From: an uncultured Robiginitomaculum sp.
Lineage (GTDB): Bacteria > Pseudomonadota > Alphaproteobacteria > Caulobacterales > Maricaulaceae
Direction of reading: 5' to 3'
Assembly: GCA_938001945.1 (NCBI GenBank)
Contig: CALLBH010000051.1
Location: 1-35,970, forward strand
DNA length: 35,970 nucleotides
The first letter of the stretch is position 1, and each line of letters begins with the position of its first letter. The translations under genes and the position numbers were made by a program. The notes under the pieces were generated by a model. That model did not search any database. It had not been told where the DNA came from and saw nothing but the letters and a program-made list of their open reading frames with translations. Below, piece after piece: positions 9,984 through 19,299 of the stretch.

Positions 9984-10756
9984 GATGATGATCCTTCAGA
10001 TTTACCGAGGCGCAAGATAAGATTGTCGAGACAATATTGTCCGGCCTCATTTAGCGCGCGCTCTTCTTTGGATTGAACAATTGACTGTATTAGAACGAGC
10101 ACCGCTGACATGACAAGCGCGACAAGCGTTGTGGTGAACGCTACGCCAAGGCGCTGCGTCACCTGATAGAGAAAATCTTCGGCTTCTGCGTTGGCTGGCA
10201 CTCCAGCATATTGAAGCGCAAACATAATCCCCATCACTGTTCCGATAAAACCGAGGGAGGGGATAAGCCATGTGAGATAACGCAATATGGAATAGCGTAA
10301 ATCGATTTCATGCATGTAGAGCTCAAGTGAAGAATTTAGGACAGATATGGCCTGATCTTCTTTGCGAGATACGCGATATTGGTCGATTGTACGCGTAATC
10401 ATACGCGGCAAAAATGCGCTTTTGGCAAAACGCCGTGAGCTAATACTCTCTTTGATTTGCACTAATGTCGCGACATCTAACTGCCGATCATCTGTAGGCA
10501 AATATCCACGTTTCAGCTGGCTTTGTTCATCGCTGGCGGCGCTCCAACGCAGAAACAACTCGCCAAAGCCAATAAAGAGCGCGACCCACATCACGTTTTG
10601 CACGGTGAAGGGCCAAAATGTAGCGTCGGCATCAAGTAGAATCTCTTGCAGCATCGGGCTCATGGTGAACCGCAAAATACCAATAAATACGATGGCCGCG
10701 AGCACGGACAATAGAAAAACAACCAACCGTCGGATTGTGCTGACTTTAGTAGACAT
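9980..10756 (-). CDS. MotA/TolQ/ExbB proton channel family protein
   Basis: About 4 TM segments; WLIPSLGFIGTVMGIMFAL and LGVAFTTTLVALVMSAVLVLIQ are typical of the family; 4-bp overlap with downstream FGE gene. Confidence 0.85.
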   Translation of the reverse strand: MSTKVSTIRRLVVFLLSVLAAIVFIGILRFTMSPMLQEILLDADATFWPFTVQNVMWVALFIGFGELFLRWSAASDEQSQLKRGYLPTDDRQLDVATLVQIKESISSRRFAKSAFLPRMITRTIDQYRVSRKEDQAISVLNSSLELYMHEIDLRYSILRYLTWLIPSLGFIGTVMGIMFALQYAGVPANAEAEDFLYQVTQRLGVAFTTTLVALVMSAVLVLIQSIVQSKEERALNEAGQYCLDNLILRLGKSEGSSS

Positions 10757-10786
10757 GGCCGCAGCCCCTTTTCGTGAAATATGACA

Positions 10787-11770
10787 TTAATCGCAGACGC
10801 CTTTTTCAGTAGAGGCGAGCGCCATAAATTGTCCGTTATTGTTAATCGACAGATTTTCCATGAAGGCCACGGTGCCGTTATAATCAAAGTAATTTCCCAC
10901 AACAACCGTGTGGATTTCTTTGCGCCCGCCATTCATTTGGGTGATGCGGCGAACAAGTGCATTTGGAGATAATCCATTATTGGCGCGCGGATTAGGTAGG
11001 CCGTCACTGACAAGAAAAATAGCTTCACCCGGACCAGCGAGGAGTTTTTCAAAAGCATCCAACATAGACGCTGAACCGCCAAAACTTCTGGAGATTTGAT
11101 CGGAGAAAGAGATCGCGCCCTCTCGCGCGCCTGCATTGATATTGGAAAGTCCGCCAGTGCTAGGCCAGCTCCTCAGGCGAGGGCCAGTATCAGTTTGCTG
11201 AAATCCGACAACTTTGACGGCGTGATTGTCCTGCAAAGAATTAACAATACGGGTGACAGATTTGGTGACGGAGTCTTCGTGGCCCTGCATGCACTTATTC
11301 ATATCAACGGCGATGACAATGTCGTCCTTTGTCGTTTTCATACCCAAAAAGCGAAAGGACTGAACTACAGGTTTGGGCGCGTCCGTAGGGGCTGGTTTTT
11401 CTTCGACGGGCTCGGGCACAACGATTGCCGGCGCCGCAGCCGCGCGCTTCTCAAGCAGCGCCGCTTCAGCGGCTTTTAATTTGGCCAGAAGTTTTGTTTC
11501 TTCCGACTTTATATCTGATAAATTCGCGCTTGATGCCGATCGTTTTTCCTCAAGCGCTTTTTTCTTGATGACTGTCTCCTCGGCGCTGGTTTCGGCAGCG
11601 CGAAGGAGATCCGCGATGGCGTTATCGATCGGAATGCGCTCGCGTATTTCGTTTTGATAATAAGGAAGCAAGACAATTGCGAGCAGGGCAAAGGCTCCCA
11701 TGGCTGCCGCAAAGAGGTCAATGGCAGAGAGGCTGAAAATCTCAATTGATCGGTCCGGCCGCCGTTTCAT
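10787..11770 (-). CDS. TM-anchored von Willebrand factor A domain protein, degenerate MIDAS
   Basis: N-terminal helix AIDLFAAAMGAFALLAIVLLPYY, coiled coil, Pro-rich linker, vWA core DIVIAVDMNKCMQGH...IFLVSDGLPNP. Confidence 0.82.
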   Translation of the reverse strand: MKRRPDRSIEIFSLSAIDLFAAAMGAFALLAIVLLPYYQNEIRERIPIDNAIADLLRAAETSAEETVIKKKALEEKRSASSANLSDIKSEETKLLAKLKAAEAALLEKRAAAAPAIVVPEPVEEKPAPTDAPKPVVQSFRFLGMKTTKDDIVIAVDMNKCMQGHEDSVTKSVTRIVNSLQDNHAVKVVGFQQTDTGPRLRSWPSTGGLSNINAGAREGAISFSDQISRSFGGSASMLDAFEKLLAGPGEAIFLVSDGLPNPRANNGLSPNALVRRITQMNGGRKEIHTVVVGNYFDYNGTVAFMENLSINNNGQFMALASTEKGVCD

Positions 11771-12711
11771 CGCGCGCGCCCCACGAAATCCCCGCGATTA
11801 TTATTGGCTAAGGCCTGCAAAAATAAGGTCAATCTTTTGTCAGAGGTGTAATCCCCAATCGCAACTGTGTGGATCTCCGCGCGTCCGCGGTTGCGCCTTG
11901 TAATATTGGTTACAATGCTCTCGGGGCTTCCATCATCCGGAGAGCCATCACTGATCAAAATAATGGCTTGGGGTTTTAAATTAAGGGCCCGCACCATGGC
12001 GCTTTGTGTTGGCGTGCCCCCGCCAAAATTATCCGACATACCGCGCACAAATGTGCGGGCTTGAGCCAGAGTTGACGCGCTGGCTTGTTGCATCTGTCCG
12101 GAGCGCGGGAAACTATCATATGTTGGGCCGCCACGATAACCTAATATGACAAAGCGATTATCAGGCTGCATTTGAGACAGAATTTCCTCGAGGGCTTGTT
12201 CGACTTTGGAGGTATGGTCTTCCATTGAACCTGACATATCGACGACGATGACGATGTTCTTTTTGTTGGTTGCAATCCCCAGAATAGAGAACTCGACGCC
12301 TTTACCCGTACTGCGCGGAGGTTGCACTGTGGGTTCAGGAACGGGCGTAGGGCTTGCATCGGGAATGGGAGGCGGCTTAGGAATTTCAACTTCAGAGGTC
12401 TTCTTTAGCACCTCCTGAAGCTTGTCCTCGATGACCGACATATTCTCTTCGGTCGACATATATTGCTTATCAAGAAACCGAATTTCAGCACGCAGCGCTC
12501 TGATTTGTGACATTTCTGTTTGGGTGCTTGAGGCAACAAGGCGGCGTTTTTCCACCATGTCTTCGAGTTCCTCGAAAGAAACATCCGTGCCGCCCAAACG
12601 GTAATAGGGGAACAGTACCAATACGATTAAGATGAATGCGCCCAAGGCTGCCGCAAACAGGTCCAAAGCTGAGATGGAAAAAACCGATATATTGCGCCGC
12701 CGTGACTTCAT
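11767..12711 (-). CDS. TM-anchored von Willebrand factor A domain protein, intact MIDAS
   Basis: N-terminal helix ALDLFAAALGAFILIVLVLFPYY; vWA IVIVVDMSGSMEDH (DxSxS), GGGTPTQSAM, IILISDGSPDD; 4-bp overlap with the next gene. Confidence 0.88.
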   Translation of the reverse strand: MKSRRRNISVFSISALDLFAAALGAFILIVLVLFPYYRLGGTDVSFEELEDMVEKRRLVASSTQTEMSQIRALRAEIRFLDKQYMSTEENMSVIEDKLQEVLKKTSEVEIPKPPPIPDASPTPVPEPTVQPPRSTGKGVEFSILGIATNKKNIVIVVDMSGSMEDHTSKVEQALEEILSQMQPDNRFVILGYRGGPTYDSFPRSGQMQQASASTLAQARTFVRGMSDNFGGGTPTQSAMVRALNLKPQAIILISDGSPDDGSPESIVTNITRRNRGRAEIHTVAIGDYTSDKRLTLFLQALANNNRGDFVGRAR

Positions 12712-12720
12712 GATCAGATA

Positions 12721-13518
12721 TTAACGGCCCAATATACGCCATAACGTGTAAAGCCGTCTTTGGTCTTCTTTTTCTTTGAAATCTTTATCCATATCATTGG
12801 CCAAAGTAATAGCGTCATCCAAGCTTTCACGGTCCATTTCTTTGTTGATAATGTCATTAGAACGCGCCAACCGGCCATCTAAATCTGTCATGTATAACGC
12901 TTCGAGATCATCGATTTCCGTCGTGAAAACCTGAAATTCCATATTGTCGCGCGTTGAGATTAAATTGGCCGCATAATCTTGGCTAGCAAAGGCGTGCGAA
13001 GGGTCATTAGACGCTCCGGCGCGTTCAAGAGACTCGGATAGAATTTGACGAAGAAAAAGGGCGTCTTCAGCAATGAGCGGATCCTCCCAAATAAGGTCAC
13101 CGTCATAGGCTTTTAGGCTACTGATTTGACCGTCTAGATATACGCCGCAGCGATCTTCAAAATCAATCAAATGCTCCATAAACCCGATCACCATTTCAGG
13201 CGCAGCTTGGCGCAGAACCGGATTAGCGATGGCTTCAATAACATCCAATATCGGAGTTTGCGCGTTCACATCAGCGTCGCCATATTGCGAAAGGGCCGCG
13301 CGAAATTGCGGCGTAGCGCCTTCGGCAATATCCTGCGTAAGGCGAAAAAACTGATAGCGCGCAACGTGGTCGTCATTTGGAAAGCCGGACATGACCGTCA
13401 CGCAATATTGCTGGGACGGGGCCACAATAGCGACGTCACCTGAAGGCGCAGCTGTCTGGGCCATAGCTGGTGCGCTGAGCACCGCTAGTCCAGTAATAAT
13501 TGAAAGAAGATGTTTCAT
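12721..13518 (-). CDS. Secreted protein of unknown function
   Basis: Signal peptide MKHLLSIITGLAVLSAPAMAQ; directly abuts the upstream lipoprotein gene. Confidence 0.6.
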   Translation of the reverse strand: MKHLLSIITGLAVLSAPAMAQTAAPSGDVAIVAPSQQYCVTVMSGFPNDDHVARYQFFRLTQDIAEGATPQFRAALSQYGDADVNAQTPILDVIEAIANPVLRQAAPEMVIGFMEHLIDFEDRCGVYLDGQISSLKAYDGDLIWEDPLIAEDALFLRQILSESLERAGASNDPSHAFASQDYAANLISTRDNMEFQVFTTEIDDLEALYMTDLDGRLARSNDIINKEMDRESLDDAITLANDMDKDFKEKEDQRRLYTLWRILGR

Positions 13519-15504
13519 TTAATTCCCTGCGCCCGAAAGACTCATTGGCATTTTGTCAAATGGCGTTGCGACAGGGGAGCCCACAGGCGCCTGCCCGGTT
13601 GGAGTGCCTGCGCTATACGACATGACCTGCGCATTTTTGCCGGCTTTGGTTTCGCGCATTGTTCCGTCTGCGCGTCCTGCGATGAAATTACCCTCCAGCG
13701 CGGTGCTTCCTGCTGCCGTATGGGTTATCATGTAGCCTGCACCTTGCGGTTGCCCGTTAACCGCATATCCGTAATATTCAATCGAGCGACCATCATCAGC
13801 CCGTAGCACGCCAACGCCTGCACCATTCGCTAAACCGTTTTCACATACGCCAAGCCATGTTCCTGACTTTACAGCGCCGTCATGGGTATAGCCGCAACGC
13901 GTCGCGACAGTATCCAGTGAGCGCTGTTTTTGGCTATATAGCGTTTGGAGTTTGCTACGAAGATCTTCAAAGCGGATGGCCGTAATCGTTTCATTTGAGT
14001 CGATTAGATTGACCTGAACTGTTTGCTGCTGCTCCAAAACAGGCGCAACGGAAGAGAGATAATTACTTCCCATCATTTTGGATTGTTTATTCAACGAATA
14101 TGCTTTTGATCCCGTATAGGCGATACCCGCGATGGCGACATCTGTAATGACCTTATTGGCCGCTTGATTACGGCGTTGGCACTCATAATATTCGCGCTGT
14201 GTGCGTGAGCGGCTGCAATCCTGACCAACACCACCATTGGCGATCATCGCGCCAGTCGCGAGCACACCTAAAACTGCCATCGTTGTATTTACATTTTGCT
14301 GACGGGCGAGCTCACGGCGCTCTTCGAGGTGATCATGTTCGGCCTTGAGCATATCGCGGGTCTGCACGCCGATTTCACCATTATAAACACCATCAAACAA
14401 ACGTAAGGATTGCACAGAGAGATATTTTTGCTCGGCTTCCAGCAAACGCTCAGCATAGCGATAGCGCGCGAGATAGTCTGCATCTTGTGATCCGACAATA
14501 GTTAAGGCGGCAAGGCTCGGATCATATTGAGCAATTGCAGCGGCGCGGCTAACCATGGTCGCCTTGTTCACATCCGTGCGGTTAATGATGCCGATGACTT
14601 GATTGGCGAAACCGGAGGAAAATGATGCTTTAAGCGGGTCTTGAACTGACGCGCCTTTAGAATTTATCTTTGCGAGCACTTTTTTATCGAGTTGAATTTT
14701 CTCCAGCGGATATGACGTCACAGTATTTGGCGACATTGAGCCGAATGACTGTGATGGAACGCGCGCAGCGCTATCAGCATTCAAATAAGAAATAAAATCA
14801 AGCGGGGGAACTGATGTTTCAAAGGTTCCATTTTGCAGCGCCGCAAGCGATTGACCAACGCCGCGCCTGCCACTTCCGGCTGAGGTGTTGAGAATCGGAG
14901 CACTCGCTAATTTTAGACCCTGAGTTGGAGCTGCTGCTCTGTGATCACTGTGCACTGTGACGAGCGGAGTCACTAAATCGCCAAATGTCAGGGGCGCTTT
15001 ACCCATCATCTTTTTGGCATCTGGGAAAGAGTAGCTGGTAAAATCGACGGTGACGACGCTGGGCAGGCTTTCTGCTTGTGTCATTGGCTCGGATGTAAGT
15101 TTGCCATTCGCACCAAGTTTAACCGTATGAGGGGAGAGCAAGACGCTGTGCTCTGGCATCTTCGCGGCCATTTCTTTGTAAACAGATAGTGCGTAGTAAT
15201 TAGACTTGATAATCATGCCATCGGCGAGCGCCTGGATCTCTGCGGCATCGCGTTTGTCTTTGGACCATTTGCCGCCAATTCCGCGCTTCGCATAGGCGTC
15301 ATAATAAGCCTGCTTGGCGTCATCTTCAACATGAGCCGGGTAACGCAATACAGCCATGACTGTGCCCGGCGGCGTTTCTTGGCGAAGCGGCTCGGCCATC
15401 GTCGATTTCATTACTGCGGAAGTGCTGATCCCTTTAGCGCTTGTCGCGCAGCCCGTAACCAACACTGCAGTGCTTATTAGAAATGCTGTTTTGACGCGTC
15501 CCAT
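13519..15504 (-). CDS. Large lipoprotein of unknown function, possible MORN-like C-terminal repeats
   Basis: Lipobox FLISTAVLVTGCATS; C-terminal GAGVGVLRADDGRSIEYYGYAVNGQPQGAGYMI...LEGNFIAGRADG. Confidence 0.65.
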   Translation of the reverse strand: MGRVKTAFLISTAVLVTGCATSAKGISTSAVMKSTMAEPLRQETPPGTVMAVLRYPAHVEDDAKQAYYDAYAKRGIGGKWSKDKRDAAEIQALADGMIIKSNYYALSVYKEMAAKMPEHSVLLSPHTVKLGANGKLTSEPMTQAESLPSVVTVDFTSYSFPDAKKMMGKAPLTFGDLVTPLVTVHSDHRAAAPTQGLKLASAPILNTSAGSGRRGVGQSLAALQNGTFETSVPPLDFISYLNADSAARVPSQSFGSMSPNTVTSYPLEKIQLDKKVLAKINSKGASVQDPLKASFSSGFANQVIGIINRTDVNKATMVSRAAAIAQYDPSLAALTIVGSQDADYLARYRYAERLLEAEQKYLSVQSLRLFDGVYNGEIGVQTRDMLKAEHDHLEERRELARQQNVNTTMAVLGVLATGAMIANGGVGQDCSRSRTQREYYECQRRNQAANKVITDVAIAGIAYTGSKAYSLNKQSKMMGSNYLSSVAPVLEQQQTVQVNLIDSNETITAIRFEDLRSKLQTLYSQKQRSLDTVATRCGYTHDGAVKSGTWLGVCENGLANGAGVGVLRADDGRSIEYYGYAVNGQPQGAGYMITHTAAGSTALEGNFIAGRADGTMRETKAGKNAQVMSYSAGTPTGQAPVGSPVATPFDKMPMSLSGAGN

Positions 15505-15664
15505 GCCAAACCCCTTAATCTTTTGGTAACCATAGTCTAACCGTTAGGGAATCCAAGATTAACTTAGTCTGAAGGCAAAAGTCGTCAGTTGAAACGCCTA
15601 GCCGAGGTTTGGGGATTGAATGATAGCTAAATGTCGTGAAACGCCTGCTCTGCGAAACCCCATT

Positions 15665-16906
15665 CTAAGCCATTTTGTTCATCAAAAGAACTGCCTTTTT
15701 ATCAGAGGCGCGCATTTTGAGGAACCGCCCTTGGCTAACGCGGCGCATTAGGCGTAATTGAGCCGCGGAGACGGTGTCCATTGTGACGCCTTTTGAGACA
15801 TCGAGATTGTTATCGGCCATGGATTGAGCCGTTTTCGCTTTGGACAGTCCTTGTTCGATTGATTGCTCAAGACTATCTTGATCCAGAGGGGTGTAGTGAA
15901 ATCCTGAGAGACCTTCGCGTTCGGTAACATCAATAAAATCGCCCATCATTGGATAAACAGGCGGCGTTCCATAGATTGCAGCTTGATGCAAAACACCAGA
16001 GCTCCCTGTTGTGCTGTCATAATCGAACACGGCAAGGCGGGCTTGTTTAAAGAAGCCTTCAACGTCCTCTTCGGCGACATAACCGTGGAATTTGATGGCG
16101 TCATCAGATTTGAACATTTTCGCCAAACCCTCCAAATAACCCGGTGTTGCAGGATGATCGCTTCCGCCAATAATGAGGGAAATTTTGTCTTCTTCTGAGC
16201 GGGTTTTATTGATGTTTTGAATGGCAAAAATGAGGCGTTCGAGTTTTTTGTAGGTTCCAAATTTTCCCATCGTCACGATCCTATTGCTGCGCTCAGACAG
16301 GCGATAAGTCTGTAAGGTTGATGCTATTGGAAATGAGCCATGTGGCACCATAAATGCATTTTTTGCGTTGTATTTTGATGTCAAAATTTCGTGGAAACTG
16401 TCCAAGGTCACACTCATATAGCCTGCTTTAAGCATAAGCTTCGTGATTAAGGTTCCAGCCAGTTCAACGATCTTTTGACGAAGCTTTTGGTTCGCTAAAT
16501 TTGTTTGAGCCAAATCGACGGCGTCGATCAGGTTATGCATCAAGACGCCGGTGCCATGGCCTTTAAGCTGGGTTAGCGCGGGGGCAAGAAGTCCAAGGGC
16601 TGCTGGGATTTCTTTGTCCCCAAAGCTAGCCGTTTGCAGGTTAAAGAGCACATTGTCCGGCTTGCATATATCAATCGCTTTGGTGATTTTGTGAACAGAC
16701 AACATGTCGTTAAATGTCCATACGCGGCGCACTTCAATTTTTGGATTAAGATCGAGCTCGGGTAGGGGCTCGTCCATTTTATCGGCAAGGATGATAATAC
16801 GGTCCAGATCAGATCTACGCGCGAATGCATTCGCAAGGTGAAGGGCATATTCATTCAAAGATCCACTACCGGGAGGGAACGCTGTGACGAGGGCTAAAGT
16901 TTTCAT
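15665..16906 (-). CDS. Glycosyltransferase, GT4-like
   Basis: ALVTAFPPGSGSLNEYALHLANAF; NRIVTMGKFGTYKKLERLIFAI; SGVLHQAAIYGTPPVYP. Confidence 0.78.
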   Translation of the reverse strand: MKTLALVTAFPPGSGSLNEYALHLANAFARRSDLDRIIILADKMDEPLPELDLNPKIEVRRVWTFNDMLSVHKITKAIDICKPDNVLFNLQTASFGDKEIPAALGLLAPALTQLKGHGTGVLMHNLIDAVDLAQTNLANQKLRQKIVELAGTLITKLMLKAGYMSVTLDSFHEILTSKYNAKNAFMVPHGSFPIASTLQTYRLSERSNRIVTMGKFGTYKKLERLIFAIQNINKTRSEEDKISLIIGGSDHPATPGYLEGLAKMFKSDDAIKFHGYVAEEDVEGFFKQARLAVFDYDSTTGSSGVLHQAAIYGTPPVYPMMGDFIDVTEREGLSGFHYTPLDQDSLEQSIEQGLSKAKTAQSMADNNLDVSKGVTMDTVSAAQLRLMRRVSQGRFLKMRASDKKAVLLMNKMA

Positions 16907-16946
16907 TGTGATATCTCCTGAGATACATTTTTAATTTGAGTTTGAA

Positions 16947-18443
16947 TTAAAGGTTCGAATTGTGGTTTTTGAAGATTTGAGCGGCTGGAAGAGGCGCGCC
17001 GTGGATATTATAAAGGCCGAAATGTTGTTGCTGTTTTCGCCGCCAAGGTCTGCGGCCAACTACGTCCGTGCTGACATGATCAAAGTCATTTAGCGTCCAG
17101 ACAAAAATACCATCAGCGCTGTCCAAACCGCTCAATTGCGTTTGCAGTCGCTGAGCTTGTTTTTTGGCGCTTTTGCCTTGGGTTGAAAATGGCGACCAGC
17201 GCGTCGTTCCAATTTCGGTAATCATCACGGGCTTTCCATTTGCTTTGGCTTTAACGTAGCTTAAGCGAGACGAAAGACCGTCAAGATCGCGGTAGTCGTG
17301 ATAACTGATGAAATCGATATTGGTCGTCATGGCGTCAACGGCGAGATAATCAGACCACCCTATAGTCAATTTGATATCCGGGTTTGCAGCGCGCGCGGAA
17401 TGGGCCATGACGCCAAGCCACGCCGTAACACTGTCCTGGCCCCAGTTCTCAAAATCTAAATCCGCTTGGTTCTTTAAATCAATTGCAAATAGAGCAGGGT
17501 GATCTCCAATTTGGCCGACGATGTCGTCAACATATTTTGCATCTTTGGCCCAATTGGACATCTGATATTGAGGACGTAAGTCAAACAACGTCACAACAAC
17601 CTTGATGTCATAATCTTCGCAGAAATTTAAAAATCTCATCAATCGTTCTTTAGATAAATCTTTGCTCTCTGCTGCTGTAAAGTCTGCATGATTGAGAAAT
17701 ATACGAACAGAATTTCCTCCAAGGTTCTTGATGAGAAGCAAATCTTTGAGAATTTCGTCCTCGGGGAATTCCGTCCAAAACTCATTCCACGGCGCGCTTG
17801 AGGGGTAGTAATTAATGCCGGATAATTTCCCGCTCAGTTCCAACGTCTCATCGTGATTTCGAATAGGAGTATTTGATGTTACTTCGGATGTTTTTTGCAC
17901 CCAGCCGCCCAGCGTAAACATAAAGCGGATGTTACGCGTTTGATGATCCGTGCTGAGTATGGAAATTGTTTCTGCGCTATTGTCGCGGCGTAACGTAATG
18001 CGCAGCGCCTCTTCGGTAAGGCTGATAATACGCATATCCCCATGCACAAAATTGGGAGTAACTTCCCGCGCAATTAGGATTGAATAATCGCAAAACTTGA
18101 ACTTTACAGTGCAAGATGATCCTGAAACGGCGTCGCCAGCTTGGTCAATATAAACAGGACGATCAAATGTAGTGTGCTGCTTTCTGTCGGAAGCTTCAAT
18201 GATGCGAATAAATGCAGCTTTGTCTTTGGCCGATAATTTTTTTTCATGAGCAATGTTGCCATCAATCCATGTTGTAATGTTGTCTTGTTTAGTTTTCGGA
18301 AGCGCATCAGTGAAATAGTCATAGGAAACCGCAGGGGTGCGAAGGTGTAGCGTAATGGCGGCTCCGCCAATCACTGCTACGCTAAGGATTCCTGCAAATA
18401 AGAGGCGCGGATCCACTAGGTTGGAATATCTTGATAGGTTCAT
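16947..18443 (-). CDS. Membrane-anchored TIM-barrel glycoside hydrolase-like protein (GH5-like)
   Basis: N-terminal TM; LLLIKNLGGNSVRIFL, DIKVVVTLFDLRPQY, HPALFAIDLKNQAD, DFISYHDYRDL, KPVMITEIGTTRWS. Confidence 0.75.
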   Translation of the reverse strand: MNLSRYSNLVDPRLLFAGILSVAVIGGAAITLHLRTPAVSYDYFTDALPKTKQDNITTWIDGNIAHEKKLSAKDKAAFIRIIEASDRKQHTTFDRPVYIDQAGDAVSGSSCTVKFKFCDYSILIAREVTPNFVHGDMRIISLTEEALRITLRRDNSAETISILSTDHQTRNIRFMFTLGGWVQKTSEVTSNTPIRNHDETLELSGKLSGINYYPSSAPWNEFWTEFPEDEILKDLLLIKNLGGNSVRIFLNHADFTAAESKDLSKERLMRFLNFCEDYDIKVVVTLFDLRPQYQMSNWAKDAKYVDDIVGQIGDHPALFAIDLKNQADLDFENWGQDSVTAWLGVMAHSARAANPDIKLTIGWSDYLAVDAMTTNIDFISYHDYRDLDGLSSRLSYVKAKANGKPVMITEIGTTRWSPFSTQGKSAKKQAQRLQTQLSGLDSADGIFVWTLNDFDHVSTDVVGRRPWRRKQQQHFGLYNIHGAPLPAAQIFKNHNSNL

Positions 18444-19138
18444 GACAAAAACCTTTTCGGACAGGTGCTGCTGTAGAGCGGTATTGATTGAGACTGCGTA
18501 GCTGCCGAAACGACGAGGCGAACATCATTAGGGCCAAGCTCTGCGCATTTTACATGCGTGAAAATTTGACCGGATACAATTTTCAGTTGGCGGCTCTTGC
18601 GAATGCCTTGATCTGTCTCGATAGTAAGTGTTGCGATATGCCCGCCCTCAATCAAATTTCCAAAACTATCTGTGAGCTCATTTGTCCGCAGCGTCATGCC
18701 ATCACCGGTCATGCGTCTGCGAAGTGTAAAGGGGGTAAGGTCCCCGCTTCCGATCAAAATTTCAACGGGCGCGGAGGCGATGTCGCCAAGATAAGCCGTA
18801 TAGGTCATGCGCCCGCGCCGCACAGGAGCCGAAAGGTCCATAACGGCTAGTCCATGAATTACGTCGAGTGTATATTGCTCTCCGTTTTGCTCGTTTTTGA
18901 CAGTTACAAATTTTGCATTTGAACTTGCGCCGTTTGCCGTCAATGTTTCAACGGCAATATATAGTGGCTTGCCGGGAAGAACCGATTGAGGGCCAATATA
19001 GAGATCGACGTTAGATGTCGCGCATTCCATTTTCAAAGCATCAGTATCATTTAAACAGGCACTACTTAATGTCTCCCCCAAGGCCGGGGCGGATAGGGTG
19101 AGGCATGTAAGGCCCGTAAATATGTATGTCTTTACCAC
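18440..19138 (-). CDS. Secreted protein, possible Ig-like fold; ATGA-coupled to the GH5-like gene
   Basis: Track start 19174 is a TTG inside a sigma54 -12 element; GTG at 19138 gives a signal peptide VVKTYIFTGLTCLTLSAPALG with GGAG upstream. Confidence 0.6.
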   Translation of the reverse strand: MVKTYIFTGLTCLTLSAPALGETLSSACLNDTDALKMECATSNVDLYIGPQSVLPGKPLYIAVETLTANGASSNAKFVTVKNEQNGEQYTLDVIHGLAVMDLSAPVRRGRMTYTAYLGDIASAPVEILIGSGDLTPFTLRRRMTGDGMTLRTNELTDSFGNLIEGGHIATLTIETDQGIRKSRQLKIVSGQIFTHVKCAELGPNDVRLVVSAATQSQSIPLYSSTCPKRFLS

Positions 19139-19170
19139 CGTGGCGTTCTCCAATTGCTGCTCAATAGGTT

Positions 19171-19185
19171 GCAATGGATGTGCCT
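19171..19185 (-). promoter_or_regulatory. Candidate sigma54 -24/-12 promoter for the 19138→15665 operon
   Basis: Minus strand AGGCACATCCATTGC(A): GGCAC / TTGCA with canonical GG-to-GC spacing; deviates only at the first base of TGGCAC. Confidence 0.72.
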
Positions 19186-19236
19186 GAAATTTCAGGGGAA
19201 AATTGGGGGGTATTTCTCAATATCGAAATATTTTCT

Positions 19237-19269
19237 TTGCAAATCGCAAATCAGTTTCGCGCTTTGCGA
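19237..19269. promoter_or_regulatory. Paired inverted repeats (candidate activator-binding sites) between the divergent sigma54 promoters
   Basis: TTGC-aaatc-GCAA (19237-19249) and TCGC-gcttt-GCGA (19257-19269), centres 20 bp apart. Confidence 0.62.
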
Positions 19270-19299
19270 CGAAAAACGGTAAAAATGATGCCAATTCAC

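Noticed and set aside
7226-15504. Interpretation of the channel/vWA operon as a Zorya-type phage defence system
   Set aside because: No ZorC/ZorD/ZorE-like nuclease or helicase, and the partner proteins look envelope-localised; kept only as an analogy.
19278-19294. Second minus-strand sigma54-like element (TTGGCATCATTTTTACC)
   Set aside because: TGGCA matches but the -12 box reads TTAC rather than TTGC; the element at 19171-19185 is far better.
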